Assembly: GCA_902463265.1 (NCBI GenBank)
Contig: CABQEV010000006.1
Location: 62,001-126,000, forward strand
Direction: 5' to 3'
Origin: UMGS1889 sp900556055
Lineage (GTDB): Bacteria; Bacillota; Clostridia; Oscillospirales; Ruminococcaceae
Length of the DNA: 64,000 nt
The position numbers were made by a program, and so were the translations under genes. The notes under the pieces are model-generated. The model saw only the letters and a program-made list of their open reading frames with translations, was not told the DNA's origin and did not search any database. Shown piece by piece: positions 7,966 through 16,414 of this stretch. Each line of letters starts with the position of its first letter. Position 1 is the stretch's first letter.

Positions 7966-7992
7966 TTATTATAACCCTCCTTAAATATATAC

Positions 7993-8205
7993 TTAAACCA
8001 TGATCTTGCAAGCCATTTCCTTAGAAACAGCCACCCTTGATTCCTTGACATTGACGATAACATTGCCGCCGATCTCACTTACGACCGTGACTGTTCCGCC
8101 TGCAACAAATCCGAGGTTTTCAAGGAATTTTCTTGTGTCGGGATTGCCTCCGACCTTCTTTATAATGTTTTCTTCACCTGCTGTCGCAAGAGTTAATGGC
8201 ATCAT
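7993..8205 (-). CDS. feoA: FeoA family protein (first of pair)
   Basis: A 70-residue FeoA-like SH3 protein (MMPLTLATAGEENIIKKVGGNPDTRKFLENLGFVAGGTVTVVSEIGGNVIVNVKESRVAVSKEMACKIMV). It has the LGFVAG turn and the SRVAVSKEMA end characteristic of the stand-alone FeoA often found first in clostridial feo operons. It is the promoter-proximal gene; ATG 8205 follows GGAGGAAATT. Two different FeoA proteins may bind FeoB together or act at different steps, but this is not resolved. Confidence 0.9.
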   Translation of the reverse strand: MMPLTLATAGEENIIKKVGGNPDTRKFLENLGFVAGGTVTVVSEIGGNVIVNVKESRVAVSKEMACKIMV

Positions 8206-8240
8206 AATTTCCTCCGTTCTCTCACATCGAGCCTCTTACA

Positions 8241-8328
8241 AGTTAGAATAAACTAACTTAGCGGGCAATTTTTTGGTTAGCTTTTACTAACCATCTAATA
8301 TATTACATCTCTTTCGCCCGATTGTCAA
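8241..8328 (-). promoter_or_regulatory. feo promoter with two DtxR-type operators
   Basis: The minus strand has TTGACA (8323-8328) and TAATAT (8300-8305) spaced by 17 bp. GGTTAG-N6-CTAACC (8275-8292) covers the predicted start site and AGTTAG-N6-CTAACT (8241-8258) follows 34 bp downstream. Both dyads keep the TTAG-N6-CTAA spacing of DtxR/IdeR-class sites. Repression by an iron-loaded DtxR-type protein is inferred from operon content and site form. Confidence 0.75.
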
Positions 8329-8372
8329 GAGATTTTTCTGATATTTTTTCCATCAAACACATTTTCGTATAT

Positions 8373-8416
8373 TTTGTACATGACGTGCAGTTAGCTATAT
8401 GTAACCGATGTACAAA
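8373..8416. repeat. TTTGTACAT inverted repeat in feo-polymerase gap
   Basis: TTTGTACAT (8373-8381) and ATGTACAAA (8408-8416) are perfect inverted 9-mers, each containing the palindrome TGTACA. Between them is AGTTAG-CTATAT-GTAACC (8389-8406), a degenerate relative of the feo dyad. The rest of the 384-base gap (8206-8589) holds the feo promoter and the polymerase promoter. Confidence 0.4.
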
Positions 8417-8541
8417 TTAACAAAACGAGGCATACTTTCGTTCACATTATAGCATTATTACGTTATATTTACTTAAAGATCCGCCGATCGGCTTACGTAA
8501 ATTCCATCGAAAATTTATTCGAAATATTTGTTCTTTTGCAC

Positions 8542-8570
8542 TGGACAAATGTTCTGTTTTGTGATATAAT
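8542..8570 (+). promoter_or_regulatory. promoter of Y-family polymerase with LexA-like box
   Basis: TGGACA (8542-8547) and TATAAT (8565-8570) have a 17-bp spacer. The -35 lies in GGACAAATGTTC (8543-8554), one base from the GAAC-N4-GTTC core of Gram-positive LexA boxes. SOS control is plausible for this gene type but the match is imperfect. Confidence 0.5.
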
Positions 8571-8589
8571 AGTACCTGAGGTGATAAAA

Positions 8590-9855
8590 ATGTCCGACAG
8601 GACCTATCTTTGCATTGACCTGAAATCCTTTTATGCCTCCGTCGAGTGCGTTGAACGCAGGCTTGACCCTATGAAAACCAACCTTATCGTAGCCGATCCT
8701 TCAAGGGGAAGCGGAACTGTCTGTCTTGCGGTCACTCCGTCAATGAAAGCTCTCGGCGTCCGCAACAGATGCCGTGTTTTCGAGATCCCGCCTGACATTG
8801 AATATATAACCGCACCGCCTCGGATGCAGCTTTACATCAATTATTCGGCGATGATATATTCGGTATATCTCGAATTCATATCCAAGGACGATATCCACGT
8901 TTACTCGGTCGATGAAGCCTTTCTCGATGTCACGTCATATCTGACATTATACGGCATGACCGCCTATGACCTTGGACGGAAGATCATGGATACGATACTT
9001 CAAAAAACAGGGATTCGTGCCGCATGCGGAATAGGAACAAATCTCTATCTGGCTAAAATAGCGCTGGACATAACCGCAAAGCATTCCCCCGATTTTATAG
9101 GATATCTGGACGAAGCCGAATACAGACGCACACTCTGGAAACACACTCCCCTGACAGATTTCTGGCGGATAGGAAAAGGAACAGCCCAGCGTCTTGAGAG
9201 GTACGGAATAACAACAATGCAAAGCATAGCAGAAGCCAATGAAGAACTCCTTTACAAGCTTTTCGGGATAGATGCCGAGCTTCTTATCGACCATGCGTGG
9301 GGACGTGAAAGCACTACCATCGCAGACATAAAAAAGTACAGACCTAAAACCAACAGCCTTTCCAGCGGTCAGGTGCTTCCACGTGATTATTCATTTGATG
9401 AGGGAAAGATAATCCTCAAGGAAATGATGGATTCGCTCTGCCTTGATCTTACAGACAAAAACCTCGTCACAAATTCGATCAGTCTTTATGTCGGATATTC
9501 AAACGGGCTGAAGATCCCCGGCGTACACGGCTCGCTTTCTCTCGGGAACGAAACAAATTCCGACAGAGTGATGCTCCCTGCGATTGAGCAGCTTTTTTCG
9601 CAGATAACCGACCATTCCCTGCCGATACGGAGGTTCAATATATCCTGCAATCATATATGCAGTGAGGAATTCAGGCAGTTCTCCTTCCTCGAAGATCCCG
9701 AGGACGATGAGCGTTCAAGAAATATTAGAAAAGCCGTTATAGGCGTGAAAAAGAAGTACGGAAAAAATGCCGTTCTGCGCGGAATGAACTTTCAGGAATC
9801 CGCAACCGCACGTGAACGCAACTGTCAGATAGGAGGTCACAGAAGCGGTGAATAA
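8590..9855 (+). CDS. Y-family DNA polymerase (UvrX/UmuC-like)
   Basis: A 421-residue translesion polymerase. The catalytic palm is clear: CIDLKSFYASVECVERRLDP at the N-terminus (metal Asp and steric-gate region) and the second acidic motif YSVDEAFLDVT. The fingers and little-finger parts follow, with GIGTNLYLAKIALDITAK and the helix-hairpin-helix WRIGKGTAQRLERYGI. It resembles UvrX of Bacillus prophages and related chromosomal copies more than DinB. ATG 8590 follows GAGGTGAT; an upstream in-frame ATG (8536) lies before the -10. It overlaps the next gene, a YolD protein, by 8 bp, the usual partner arrangement. Confidence 0.9.
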   Translation: MSDRTYLCIDLKSFYASVECVERRLDPMKTNLIVADPSRGSGTVCLAVTPSMKALGVRNRCRVFEIPPDIEYITAPPRMQLYINYSAMIYSVYLEFISKDDIHVYSVDEAFLDVTSYLTLYGMTAYDLGRKIMDTILQKTGIRAACGIGTNLYLAKIALDITAKHSPDFIGYLDEAEYRRTLWKHTPLTDFWRIGKGTAQRLERYGITTMQSIAEANEELLYKLFGIDAELLIDHAWGRESTTIADIKKYRPKTNSLSSGQVLPRDYSFDEGKIILKEMMDSLCLDLTDKNLVTNSISLYVGYSNGLKIPGVHGSLSLGNETNSDRVMLPAIEQLFSQITDHSLPIRRFNISCNHICSEEFRQFSFLEDPEDDERSRNIRKAVIGVKKKYGKNAVLRGMNFQESATARERNCQIGGHRSGE

Positions 9856-10177
9856 GCCACATCCGAAAATGCCGGCATCCGAGCGTGCAAAGCAGTTCAT
9901 GCCGTTTGCAGCACTGAGGGGACTTAACGAAGCCCTCGCCGCAATGGAAGAGACTGCCGACAGCCGCAAGATTCTTTCCGACGAAATGTCAGACGAGCTG
10001 GACGCAAAGCTCCATTCGCTTTATATCGGCAGTGCCGCCGAAATAGTTTTTTACAGCAGCAAAAAATATATAAAAATATCCGGCATCATAACAAAAATAA
10101 GCATACAGAACCGATCGCTGACAATATCCGATGTAACGATACCGTTCGACGACATCATCGACGCATCAGCCGTATAA
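9848..10177 (+). CDS. YolD-like protein
   Basis: A 109-residue protein beginning at GTG 9848, 10 bases after AGGAGG. It opens with the family signature KMPASERAKQFMPFAALRGL and continues with a small beta-rich region (IVFYSSKKYIKISGIITKIS). YolD-family proteins are encoded next to Y-family polymerases in Bacillus and Clostridia and probably assist or regulate them in the DNA damage response; the mechanism is not established. The gene overlaps the polymerase 3' end and is followed by a terminator. Confidence 0.85.
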   Translation: MNKPHPKMPASERAKQFMPFAALRGLNEALAAMEETADSRKILSDEMSDELDAKLHSLYIGSAAEIVFYSSKKYIKISGIITKISIQNRSLTISDVTIPFDDIIDASAV

Positions 10178-10180
10178 AAA

Positions 10181-10214
10181 AAAGGAACGCAATCCAACCG
10201 AACTGCGTTCCTTT
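10181..10214. terminator. bidirectional terminator
   Basis: GGAACGCA (10184-10191) pairs with TGCGTTCC (10204-10211), with flanking A-run and T-run on either side. It ends the polymerase-yolD transcript and the convergent chemoreceptor transcript. Confidence 0.85.
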
Positions 10215-10225
10215 TTATTATAAAA

Positions 10226-12286
10226 TTACATTTTCAGCTTAAAGCCGCTTATTCTGTCCTGGAGCATATGTGCCTGACTGCTCATTTCTTCGCTCGTTGC
10301 GGCACTTTCTTCTGCTGTTGCACTGTTTGTCTGAACGGTATCGGAGATCTGAACTACTCTCTCGCGAACTCTGTCAACAGCCTGAGATTGTTCCTCACTG
10401 CTCTTTGCAATAAGATCAAGCTTCTCCTCAATAACCTCGGAAACATCGGCAGATGTACGGAGAGATGCTTCCGTCTTCCCTGCGATCTCCTTACCCTTTT
10501 CCACTCTTGACGAAACATTGTCAACCAGCTCTGTTATGTTCTTTGTCGCCTCAGCAGTCTTGGATGCAAGAAGCTGTATCTCTCCTGCAACTACAGAGAA
10601 TCCGCGTCCTGCCTCACCTGCTCTGGCAGCTTCAATAGCGGCATTTATAGCAAGGATATTTGTCTGCGATGCAATGTCGCTGACAGTCTTTACTATGTTT
10701 ACGATCTTTGCTGACGCATCGGAAATTTCAGCCATAGCGTCGGTCATTTCCTTCATAAGCGTGCTGCTTTCCTTCATTCCGTCAGCCGATCTTTCGGATG
10801 CTTCAAATGCAGATTCAACACTGTTTGTATTTTCCTTGATCTGTTCTGTAAGCATAGAGATCGCATCGGTAAGCTCCTGAACAGATGCCGCCTGCTCCGT
10901 ACTGCTCTGCGAAAGCGACTGTGCACCCGCTGCGACCTGAGATGATCCGCTCGCTACCTGCTCCGCTGCATTATTGATGTCAAGCATCGTATCATTCAGA
11001 GCAGTTGAGATGTTATTGAGCGAATCCTTTATCTTTGAGAAATCTCCGGTATAATCAAGTGCCAGCGAGAAATCAAGATTTCCTTCAGCTATCTCGTTAA
11101 GCACGTTTGATACTTCGTTTATGTAGCTGACATAATCACGCAGACGATCCGCTGTCATGGAAAAGCTTTTTGCAAGTGTGCCTATCTCGTCCCTGCTTCT
11201 GCATTCAACGGAAACATCAAGATCGCCGTCGGCAATTTTCTTTGCCGCAGAATTCAGCTGAACTATCGGCTTAGCCATGTGCGATGAGATCAGGAGCGAA
11301 AGCAGCACTCCGATTATCATAACGATCAGACCTATTGCAACGCTTGCTATCAGAAGGTTCTGAAGCTGCAGATTTATTTCATCGGCATCGACTTCGACAA
11401 CTATCTTCATTCCGTTTCTCAGAGGAGAAAATGCCGCTCTCTTGTCCACGCCTTCAAAGCTGTACTTTATCATGCTTCCGTCAGGTTCAGAAAGGCTGAG
11501 TGCATTGCAGAGGCCGTCCATTTTGCCGTCAGAATTTATATCTGCAAGAGATGTTCCGAATTCAAGAGATCTGTGATACATGATCTCGCTGCTGTCATTT
11601 ACAATAAACGACGACATTGTATCGTATGAAGACTTTGAATCCGCAATATTTTCTACCAGTGTGAAATCTATATCCATTCCGACAATTCCTATGCTTTCGC
11701 CGTCAACGTAAAGCGGAACGACATAGGATATCATATACACATTTACATTTTCGTTCAGATAAGGCGACATCCACATAGGAGCACCGTTGTTTACAGGCGT
11801 GTAATACCAGCCGACATGAGCCATATCAGACTTGTCATAAACGCTGAAATCAGTCGGGGTAACACTGTCAAATGAGCCTGACGAAGAGTTCTTTGTAAGG
11901 AAAAGTCCCGAGGTCGGTTCGGTAAAGTCGGGATTATAGCGGACATACGCAGTAACTACGCCCTCAGTATGTTGGGTGGCTGCCATAAGATACGGCTCGA
12001 TATGATCGGTAAAATCAGAAACATACTCATTGGATGTTTTAAACTTGTCTATATCGCCGATATTTTCAAGAGTATAATCCGCTATCGTATTCACTGACTG
12101 TTCGATCGTTTTCAGATAGGAATCTATCTCTGACGAACGGTTGCCGCATACCGATGTAAGCAACTGCAGCGAATAATCCACAATGATCGAGCGGGCAGTA
12201 AAAAAGCTGATAAGCCCAAGTGCAAGAACAGCCGCAAGCGTGACCGAAATCACCAATGCAGAAATTTTAGTTTTAATTGACTTCAA
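10226..12286 (-). CDS. methyl-accepting chemotaxis protein with double-Cache sensor
   Basis: A 686-residue transmembrane receptor. TTG 12286 is the best start because GGAGGGG lies just before it; further upstream GTG and TTG codons overlap that site. Order: N-terminal membrane helix, a periplasmic-type dCache_1 domain (about 35-270), second membrane helix (LLIASVAIGLIVMIIGVLLSLLI), HAMP domain, then a long signalling coiled coil with the hairpin tip region ISDIASQTNILAINAAIEAARAGEAGRGFSVVAGEI. It lacks a C-terminal CheR-binding pentapeptide. Such receptors sense small molecules, often amino acids, and control CheA. No che or flagellar genes are in the window. It appears monocistronic. Confidence 0.93.
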   Translation of the reverse strand: MKSIKTKISALVISVTLAAVLALGLISFFTARSIIVDYSLQLLTSVCGNRSSEIDSYLKTIEQSVNTIADYTLENIGDIDKFKTSNEYVSDFTDHIEPYLMAATQHTEGVVTAYVRYNPDFTEPTSGLFLTKNSSSGSFDSVTPTDFSVYDKSDMAHVGWYYTPVNNGAPMWMSPYLNENVNVYMISYVVPLYVDGESIGIVGMDIDFTLVENIADSKSSYDTMSSFIVNDSSEIMYHRSLEFGTSLADINSDGKMDGLCNALSLSEPDGSMIKYSFEGVDKRAAFSPLRNGMKIVVEVDADEINLQLQNLLIASVAIGLIVMIIGVLLSLLISSHMAKPIVQLNSAAKKIADGDLDVSVECRSRDEIGTLAKSFSMTADRLRDYVSYINEVSNVLNEIAEGNLDFSLALDYTGDFSKIKDSLNNISTALNDTMLDINNAAEQVASGSSQVAAGAQSLSQSSTEQAASVQELTDAISMLTEQIKENTNSVESAFEASERSADGMKESSTLMKEMTDAMAEISDASAKIVNIVKTVSDIASQTNILAINAAIEAARAGEAGRGFSVVAGEIQLLASKTAEATKNITELVDNVSSRVEKGKEIAGKTEASLRTSADVSEVIEEKLDLIAKSSEEQSQAVDRVRERVVQISDTVQTNSATAEESAATSEEMSSQAHMLQDRISGFKLKM

Positions 12287-12424
12287 TATCTTCCCCTCCA
12301 ACACATCAGATTATGTTGATAAATTATGTCCTGCGTATATATACTATTATATTATTTTCGTATGTTCTCTTCTATTTTATTTTGTCTAGATTTTATTAAC
12401 AAATAATAAACAATAAAAATAATT

Positions 12425-12456
12425 CCGCCCGACCTATGGGGATAAAGGTCGGGCGG
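12425..12456 (-). terminator. terminator of the PQ-loop/SGNH unit
   Basis: An 11-bp stem, CCGCCCGACCT (12425-12435) with AGGTCGGGCGG (12446-12456), loop of 10. On the minus strand it is followed by AATTATTTTT. It ends the transcript of the two genes at 13465-12510. Confidence 0.75.
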
Positions 12457-12509
12457 CAAAAATGGGGTTTGGGGATTATATAATTATTTATTGGGGATCG
12501 GCTTTCTTA

Positions 12510-13076
12510 TCAGACGTTCAGCATAGAAACTGTATCGCAGAAGGAGATCCTGTCTCTCATAAAGCGCTTCAGCATGCTGAATGCCTTTACTGTAGGTGAT
12601 TCATTTGCAAATGCAGGTGTAATGTCAGCATACTTGCAGCCGCATCTGTCTGCCATAGCTTCAAGCTGCTTGTTGAGTTCTTCGGGATATACTCCGCTGC
12701 CGTTGTCGCATACGGAAACCACGATAACATCACAGTGCTTATCAGCCTTCTTGATCTCGTTTACTGTCTTTTCATATTCAGCAACGATCTCAGGGATAGT
12801 GTGATATCCTCTTTCAAGATCTGTCTCGCCCATCTGGAGAAGAACCTTATGAGGCGCAAGCTTCAGAACGCACTCATCAAGCAGTTCCTTAGCATCAAAA
12901 ACAGAAAGGTCTGTAAAGCTTCTGTTGTAAATGTCGCAGTCAAGCTCAAATGCCTGCTTTAATTCACATACCGGGATATCCTTTGCAAATGATGAACCGA
13001 ACAGTACAACACCATTCTTCTTTGCTATTTCGTTAAGTCTGCGGTAACTTGCAAGTTCTCTTTCATATACGCTCAT
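12510..13076 (-). CDS. degenerate SGNH/GDSL-hydrolase-like protein
   Basis: A 188-residue cytoplasmic protein with an alpha/beta outline. It shows a block I-like VVLFGSSFA (Ser nucleophile position) and a block III-like LQMGETDLE, where the usual Gly-x-Asn-Asp reads Gly-Glu-Thr-Asp. The usual C-terminal Asp-x-x-His is not visible (the end reads FMRDRISFCDTVSML), so hydrolase activity is doubtful. ATG 13076 follows GGAGAATG. It is 29 bases downstream of a PQ-loop membrane protein and likely co-transcribed. A role tied to that transporter is inferred only from position. Confidence 0.5.
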   Translation of the reverse strand: MSVYERELASYRRLNEIAKKNGVVLFGSSFAKDIPVCELKQAFELDCDIYNRSFTDLSVFDAKELLDECVLKLAPHKVLLQMGETDLERGYHTIPEIVAEYEKTVNEIKKADKHCDVIVVSVCDNGSGVYPEELNKQLEAMADRCGCKYADITPAFANESPTVKAFSMLKRFMRDRISFCDTVSMLNV

Positions 13077-13105
13077 AATTCATTCTCCTCTCAAATTTTC
13101 GGCGA

Positions 13106-13465
13106 TCAGCAGCTGTGTGCAACTTCTGCAACTTCAGCAACATCTGCGGAAGCTGCTGAACGGCTGTCTATAATTTTATTGCGGAAATAAATTGCGATTC
13201 CCGCTGTTACCATGATAATATTTACAACATAGAAGAACATTACATACCATTTTACTGTTTCATACCAGGGTGCGGGAGCATTGTTTGCGATCATAACGAA
13301 CTTACCGATGAATGCAAACACATAACCGATCCAGATGAAAGAGTAGAACAGAAGGCTTGTTCCCTGTGCTGTTCTTGCTTTCCATGCCTTGACGATGTTC
13401 AGAGGCCATGAGATGCCGAAGCATACTACCATAAGTGTTTCCATAATTCCTGCGAGTGTACTCAT
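13106..13465 (-). CDS. PQ-loop (SemiSWEET-like) membrane protein
   Basis: A 119-residue protein with three membrane helices and one MtN3/PQ-loop repeat: GISWPLNIVKAWKARTAQGTSL, with the Pro-Leu in place of Pro-Gln, then FYSFIWIGYVFAFIGK. Bacterial half-size members form dimers; SemiSWEETs transport sugars, but related PQ-loop proteins move other substrates. The C-terminal tail (VAEVAEVAHSC) is repetitive. ATG 13465 follows AAGGAGAG. It leads a two-gene operon with the SGNH-like gene and is divergent from a two-component system of the dicarboxylate-sensing type, which might regulate it. Confidence 0.75.
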   Translation of the reverse strand: MSTLAGIMETLMVVCFGISWPLNIVKAWKARTAQGTSLLFYSFIWIGYVFAFIGKFVMIANNAPAPWYETVKWYVMFFYVVNIIMVTAGIAIYFRNKIIDSRSAASADVAEVAEVAHSC

Positions 13466-13653
13466 TTGGGTGATCTCTCCTTTGTATTTCCTTCACTGTC
13501 ATTATTATATAACCATGTCAAAAAATAAGCAAGCATACGAAAATAATGAACATAACTTTTTCTCTGTGATTTACTTTAGTTTGCATAATCCGCTTTCATT
13601 ACTTTCAAAAGCACATTTTTCATCAGAATACGACCATATCCGTGCAGATATGT

Positions 13654-13682
13654 TTGCATATCCATAGAAAATGTGCTATAAT
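13654..13682 (+). promoter_or_regulatory. promoter of the two-component system
   Basis: TTGCAT (13654-13659) and TATAAT (13677-13682) with a 17-bp spacer, 38 bp before the kinase start. The remainder of the divergent gap (13466-13650) is AT-rich with several GCATA and CATA repeats but no clear operator. Confidence 0.75.
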
Positions 13683-13720
13683 GGATACGCATACTATTAT
13701 AAGGAGAGTAACATAAAGCT

Positions 13721-15313
13721 ATGTCAAAGATCCGTCCCGCCAAGCGTATCCAGCAGGAAATATTAAGAACACTGATAATTCTTGTAACTATAATGACTGC
13801 CCTGGTCACCGCAGTCAGCATTTACATAAATATTCGATCGGAAAGCGACTATTTTGACAGAAACCTTCTTAACACCGCCACAGTTATAGCGGATTCGGAA
13901 GATGTCCGCAGCGGAGGAGAAAAGGCACGCACATATCTTGAATCAATGATGGCTTCCCTTTCCGATGTCGATGTCATATCTGTTGTCGGAACCGATAATG
14001 TGCGTATATTCCACACGACATCCGAGCTTATTGGCACTGTTTACGGCGGAACAATGCCTGATTTCAGCGCAGGAGATCACTATACGGCAAGCGACACGGG
14101 TCCGTCAGGCTCACAGCGCCGTGCATATGCCGCAATACGCAATGAAAACGGCGATTATTCGGGTTTTGTTCTTGCGGTAATGCTTGACCGAAACATAAAC
14201 AAAATAATAATGAATACGGTGCTTATCCATCTTTTGTGTGCGGTGGCAGTCATTATATGCGCAGTAATTATGTCAAAGCATCTTTCACGAAAGATAAAAA
14301 AGCTTCTGAGAGGATATGAACCCGATATTTTCAGTGCTATGTTCAGCGTAAGAGATAATATCCTTGAATCGCTTGACGAGGGCATACTCGCAGTCGGACA
14401 GGACGGAAAGATAATATACATGAACAACGCAGCCGCAGGAATGCTCAATCTCCTGCCAGAAAACGCCGAAAAGAAAAAGGCTGTTGACCTTATCCCCGAC
14501 CTGCCCGTGAACGGCACCCTTGCATCGGGCGAAAAAATAACAGGAATTGCCGTCCGTTCTGTAATGAATTCGGATATTCTGGCGGATATCGTGCCTGTTA
14601 TGGAAAAGGAAAATATTGTCGGTGCGCTCTGTATTCTGCGTGACAGAACAGAGTACACAAAGATAATGGAGGATCTGTCCGGCGTAAAATACATGGTCGA
14701 ATCCATGCGTGCGAACAATCACGATTTTGTAAACAAGCTTCACGTTATCCTCGGACTTATCCACATGGGAAAAACCGATGAAGCCTGCGAATACATAAGC
14801 AACATCACAGCGATCCAGCAGACTGTTATCCACAATATAATGAAAAATATCGAGGACCCGTCAGTCGCAGCGCTGCTTATCGGAAAATACGCAAGAGCTG
14901 CGGAGCTTGACATAAAGTTTTCGCTCAAAAACGGAAGCAAGCTTTCACGAAGCGATATTTCCCTGCCCTCAAACGACCTTGTAACGATAATCGGAAATCT
15001 GCTTGACAATGCCATGGACTCCATGAACGCAACAGACAGTGCAGTTAAAGAGCTTTCAGTCGGAATATTCACCCAGCCGCACGCAATGCTTATAAGCACA
15101 GACGACACAGGTTCGGGCATAACCGAAGAAAATCTCAGGCATATTTTTGAAAACGGATATTCCACAAAGGGCGAAAACAGAGGCACAGGACTTTATGTTG
15201 TCAATAATCTCATAAAAAAATACGGCGGCGAAATTACCGTCGATTCAGAACCTGATGTAGGCACATCATTTACCGTTACAATGACTGATGCAGGAGGAAC
15301 ACCCAATGTATGA
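13721..15313 (+). CDS. sensor histidine kinase, CitA/DcuS type
   Basis: A 530-residue membrane kinase. An N-terminal helix (about 16-38), an extracytoplasmic sCache-like sensor (40-160), and a second helix (about 167-187) precede a PAS domain (VRDNILESLDEGILAVGQDGKIIYMNNAA). The dimerisation and phosphoacceptor helix ESMRANNHDFVNKLHVILGLI is of the SpoOB/CitA class, His 334 being the acceptor. The ATPase domain has N (NLLDNAMDS), G1 (DTGSGI) and G2 (GTGLYVV) boxes. Family members sense C4-dicarboxylates, citrate or malate. No transporter lies beside it on the same strand; the divergent PQ-loop operon is the nearest possible target. It overlaps the regulator gene by 8 bp. Confidence 0.92.
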   Translation: MSKIRPAKRIQQEILRTLIILVTIMTALVTAVSIYINIRSESDYFDRNLLNTATVIADSEDVRSGGEKARTYLESMMASLSDVDVISVVGTDNVRIFHTTSELIGTVYGGTMPDFSAGDHYTASDTGPSGSQRRAYAAIRNENGDYSGFVLAVMLDRNINKIIMNTVLIHLLCAVAVIICAVIMSKHLSRKIKKLLRGYEPDIFSAMFSVRDNILESLDEGILAVGQDGKIIYMNNAAAGMLNLLPENAEKKKAVDLIPDLPVNGTLASGEKITGIAVRSVMNSDILADIVPVMEKENIVGALCILRDRTEYTKIMEDLSGVKYMVESMRANNHDFVNKLHVILGLIHMGKTDEACEYISNITAIQQTVIHNIMKNIEDPSVAALLIGKYARAAELDIKFSLKNGSKLSRSDISLPSNDLVTIIGNLLDNAMDSMNATDSAVKELSVGIFTQPHAMLISTDDTGSGITEENLRHIFENGYSTKGENRGTGLYVVNNLIKKYGGEITVDSEPDVGTSFTVTMTDAGGTPNV

Positions 15314-15980
15314 AGTACTGATCGTCGAAGATGACCCCATGGTCGCAATGATAAACAAGCAGTATGTAAACCAGAACACGCATTTTCACATCTCGGCGGT
15401 ATGCAGGGACGGTGCAGCGGCACTTGAATATCTTCAAAAAAACACGATCCACCTTATGATCCTGGATGTTTTCATGCCGAGAACAGACGGAATAGCACTG
15501 CTGCGGAAAATACGAGAGCTTAATATCCCTGTTTCTGTCATCATGGTAACGGCGGCAAATGACAGTGCAACCATTGAAGAAGCACTTCGTCTCGGAGTTG
15601 TCGATTACCTTGTCAAGCCGTTTGTCAGCTCAAGATTTGAACAGGCACTGGAAACCTTTATCGCAAGGCAGGACGCATTCCACGACCTTTCGTCATTCAG
15701 CCAGCAGCACATAGATGCGCTTATTGGCGGAACATCAAAAAAGTCCTCAGAGGAGCTTCCTAAAGGTATACAGGATTCAACGCTCGAAACGATCTGCGGA
15801 TTTCTGAAAAACAGCTCATCGGAAGAATTCACAGGCGAAGAGATCGCCGACAAGGTAGGATTGTCACGCGTCACAGTCCGCAGATACATGAACTATCTGC
15901 TCGATAAAGGCACTATTTCGGGGCGAATGAATTATGAAACGGGCGGCAGACCTTGTATGCTTTATAAATACGGGAGATAA
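15306..15980 (+). CDS. response regulator, CitB/DcuR type
   Basis: A 224-residue regulator. ATG 15306 is chosen because AGGAGG lies just upstream; an in-frame ATG at 15288 would place that site inside the gene. The receiver domain has the acidic pair (VEDDP), phosphoacceptor Asp 54 (LMILDVFMP), the Thr/Ala switch and Lys in YLVKPF. The C-terminal helix-turn-helix (EEIADKVGLSRVTVRRYMNYLLDKGTI) is the CitB/DcuR type. It is the cognate partner of the preceding kinase and its transcript ends at a strong terminator. Confidence 0.93.
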   Translation: MYEVLIVEDDPMVAMINKQYVNQNTHFHISAVCRDGAAALEYLQKNTIHLMILDVFMPRTDGIALLRKIRELNIPVSVIMVTAANDSATIEEALRLGVVDYLVKPFVSSRFEQALETFIARQDAFHDLSSFSQQHIDALIGGTSKKSSEELPKGIQDSTLETICGFLKNSSSEEFTGEEIADKVGLSRVTVRRYMNYLLDKGTISGRMNYETGGRPCMLYKYGR

Positions 15981-15986
15981 AAGATC

Positions 15987-16033
15987 AAATGCAGAAAGCG
16001 GCTAAGATTTTTCTTAGCCGCTTTCTGCATTTT
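15987..16033 (+). terminator. terminator after response regulator
   Basis: A perfect stem of about 21 bp, AAATGCAG...GCTAAGA with TCTTAGC...CTGCATTT, with a 3-nt loop and a T-run. The opposite strand also has a T-run, so it can act both ways. Confidence 0.9.
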
Positions 16034-16076
16034 TAAGCTCTCAGTCCGTGATTTTTTGGTTTTATATAATAAGCAG

Positions 16077-16298
16077 TTATTTGTGAATATCCTTGCAATT
16101 GGTCCTTCCTGCAAGATAATCAAGGCTGACACCGAAAAAATCAGCTATGTTTATAGCATCTATAAGCTTTATACTGTGAACGCTTTCTTCCCATCGCTGA
16201 TATGTCGTTGTATGATAACCGAGTTTTGCCGCAAGCTCTTTTTGGGAAAGATCGCAATCCTCTCGAAGGTCTTTAAGTCTGTTTGCATGAATTTCCAT
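16077..16298 (-). CDS. XRE-family HTH repressor
   Basis: A 73-residue Cro/CI-type protein: LKDLREDCDLSQKELAAKLGYHTTTYQRWEESVHSIKLIDAINIADFFGVSLDYLAGRT, i.e. a complete HTH_3 fold with little else. ATG 16298 follows AGGTGAT. It is divergent from a two-gene envelope operon, and two matching palindromes lie in the shared promoter region (16329-16366). It most likely represses that operon and itself; the inducing signal is unknown because no ligand domain is visible. Confidence 0.88.
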   Translation of the reverse strand: MEIHANRLKDLREDCDLSQKELAAKLGYHTTTYQRWEESVHSIKLIDAINIADFFGVSLDYLAGRTNCKDIHK

Positions 16299-16328
16299 AT
16301 AACATCACCTATTATATTTTAACCCAAA

Positions 16329-16371
16329 ACCACAAAAACGTGTTGACATCACCACGAAAACGTGGTATAAT
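16329..16371 (+). promoter_or_regulatory. XRE-controlled promoter with two operators
   Basis: TTGACA (16343-16348) and TATAAT (16366-16371) with a 17-bp spacer form a full-consensus promoter. ACCACG-AAAA-CGTGGT (16351-16366), a perfect dyad, fills the spacer. ACCACA-AAAA-CGTGTT (16329-16344) lies 22 bp upstream centre to centre, two helical turns, touching the -35. The leftward gene has a -10 TATAAT (minus strand, about 16312-16317), so one repressor could silence both directions. Confidence 0.85.
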
Positions 16372-16414
16372 GACATTGCTTTAAAAGCTTAAATTTTAAT
16401 TGGGGGTAAGACAT

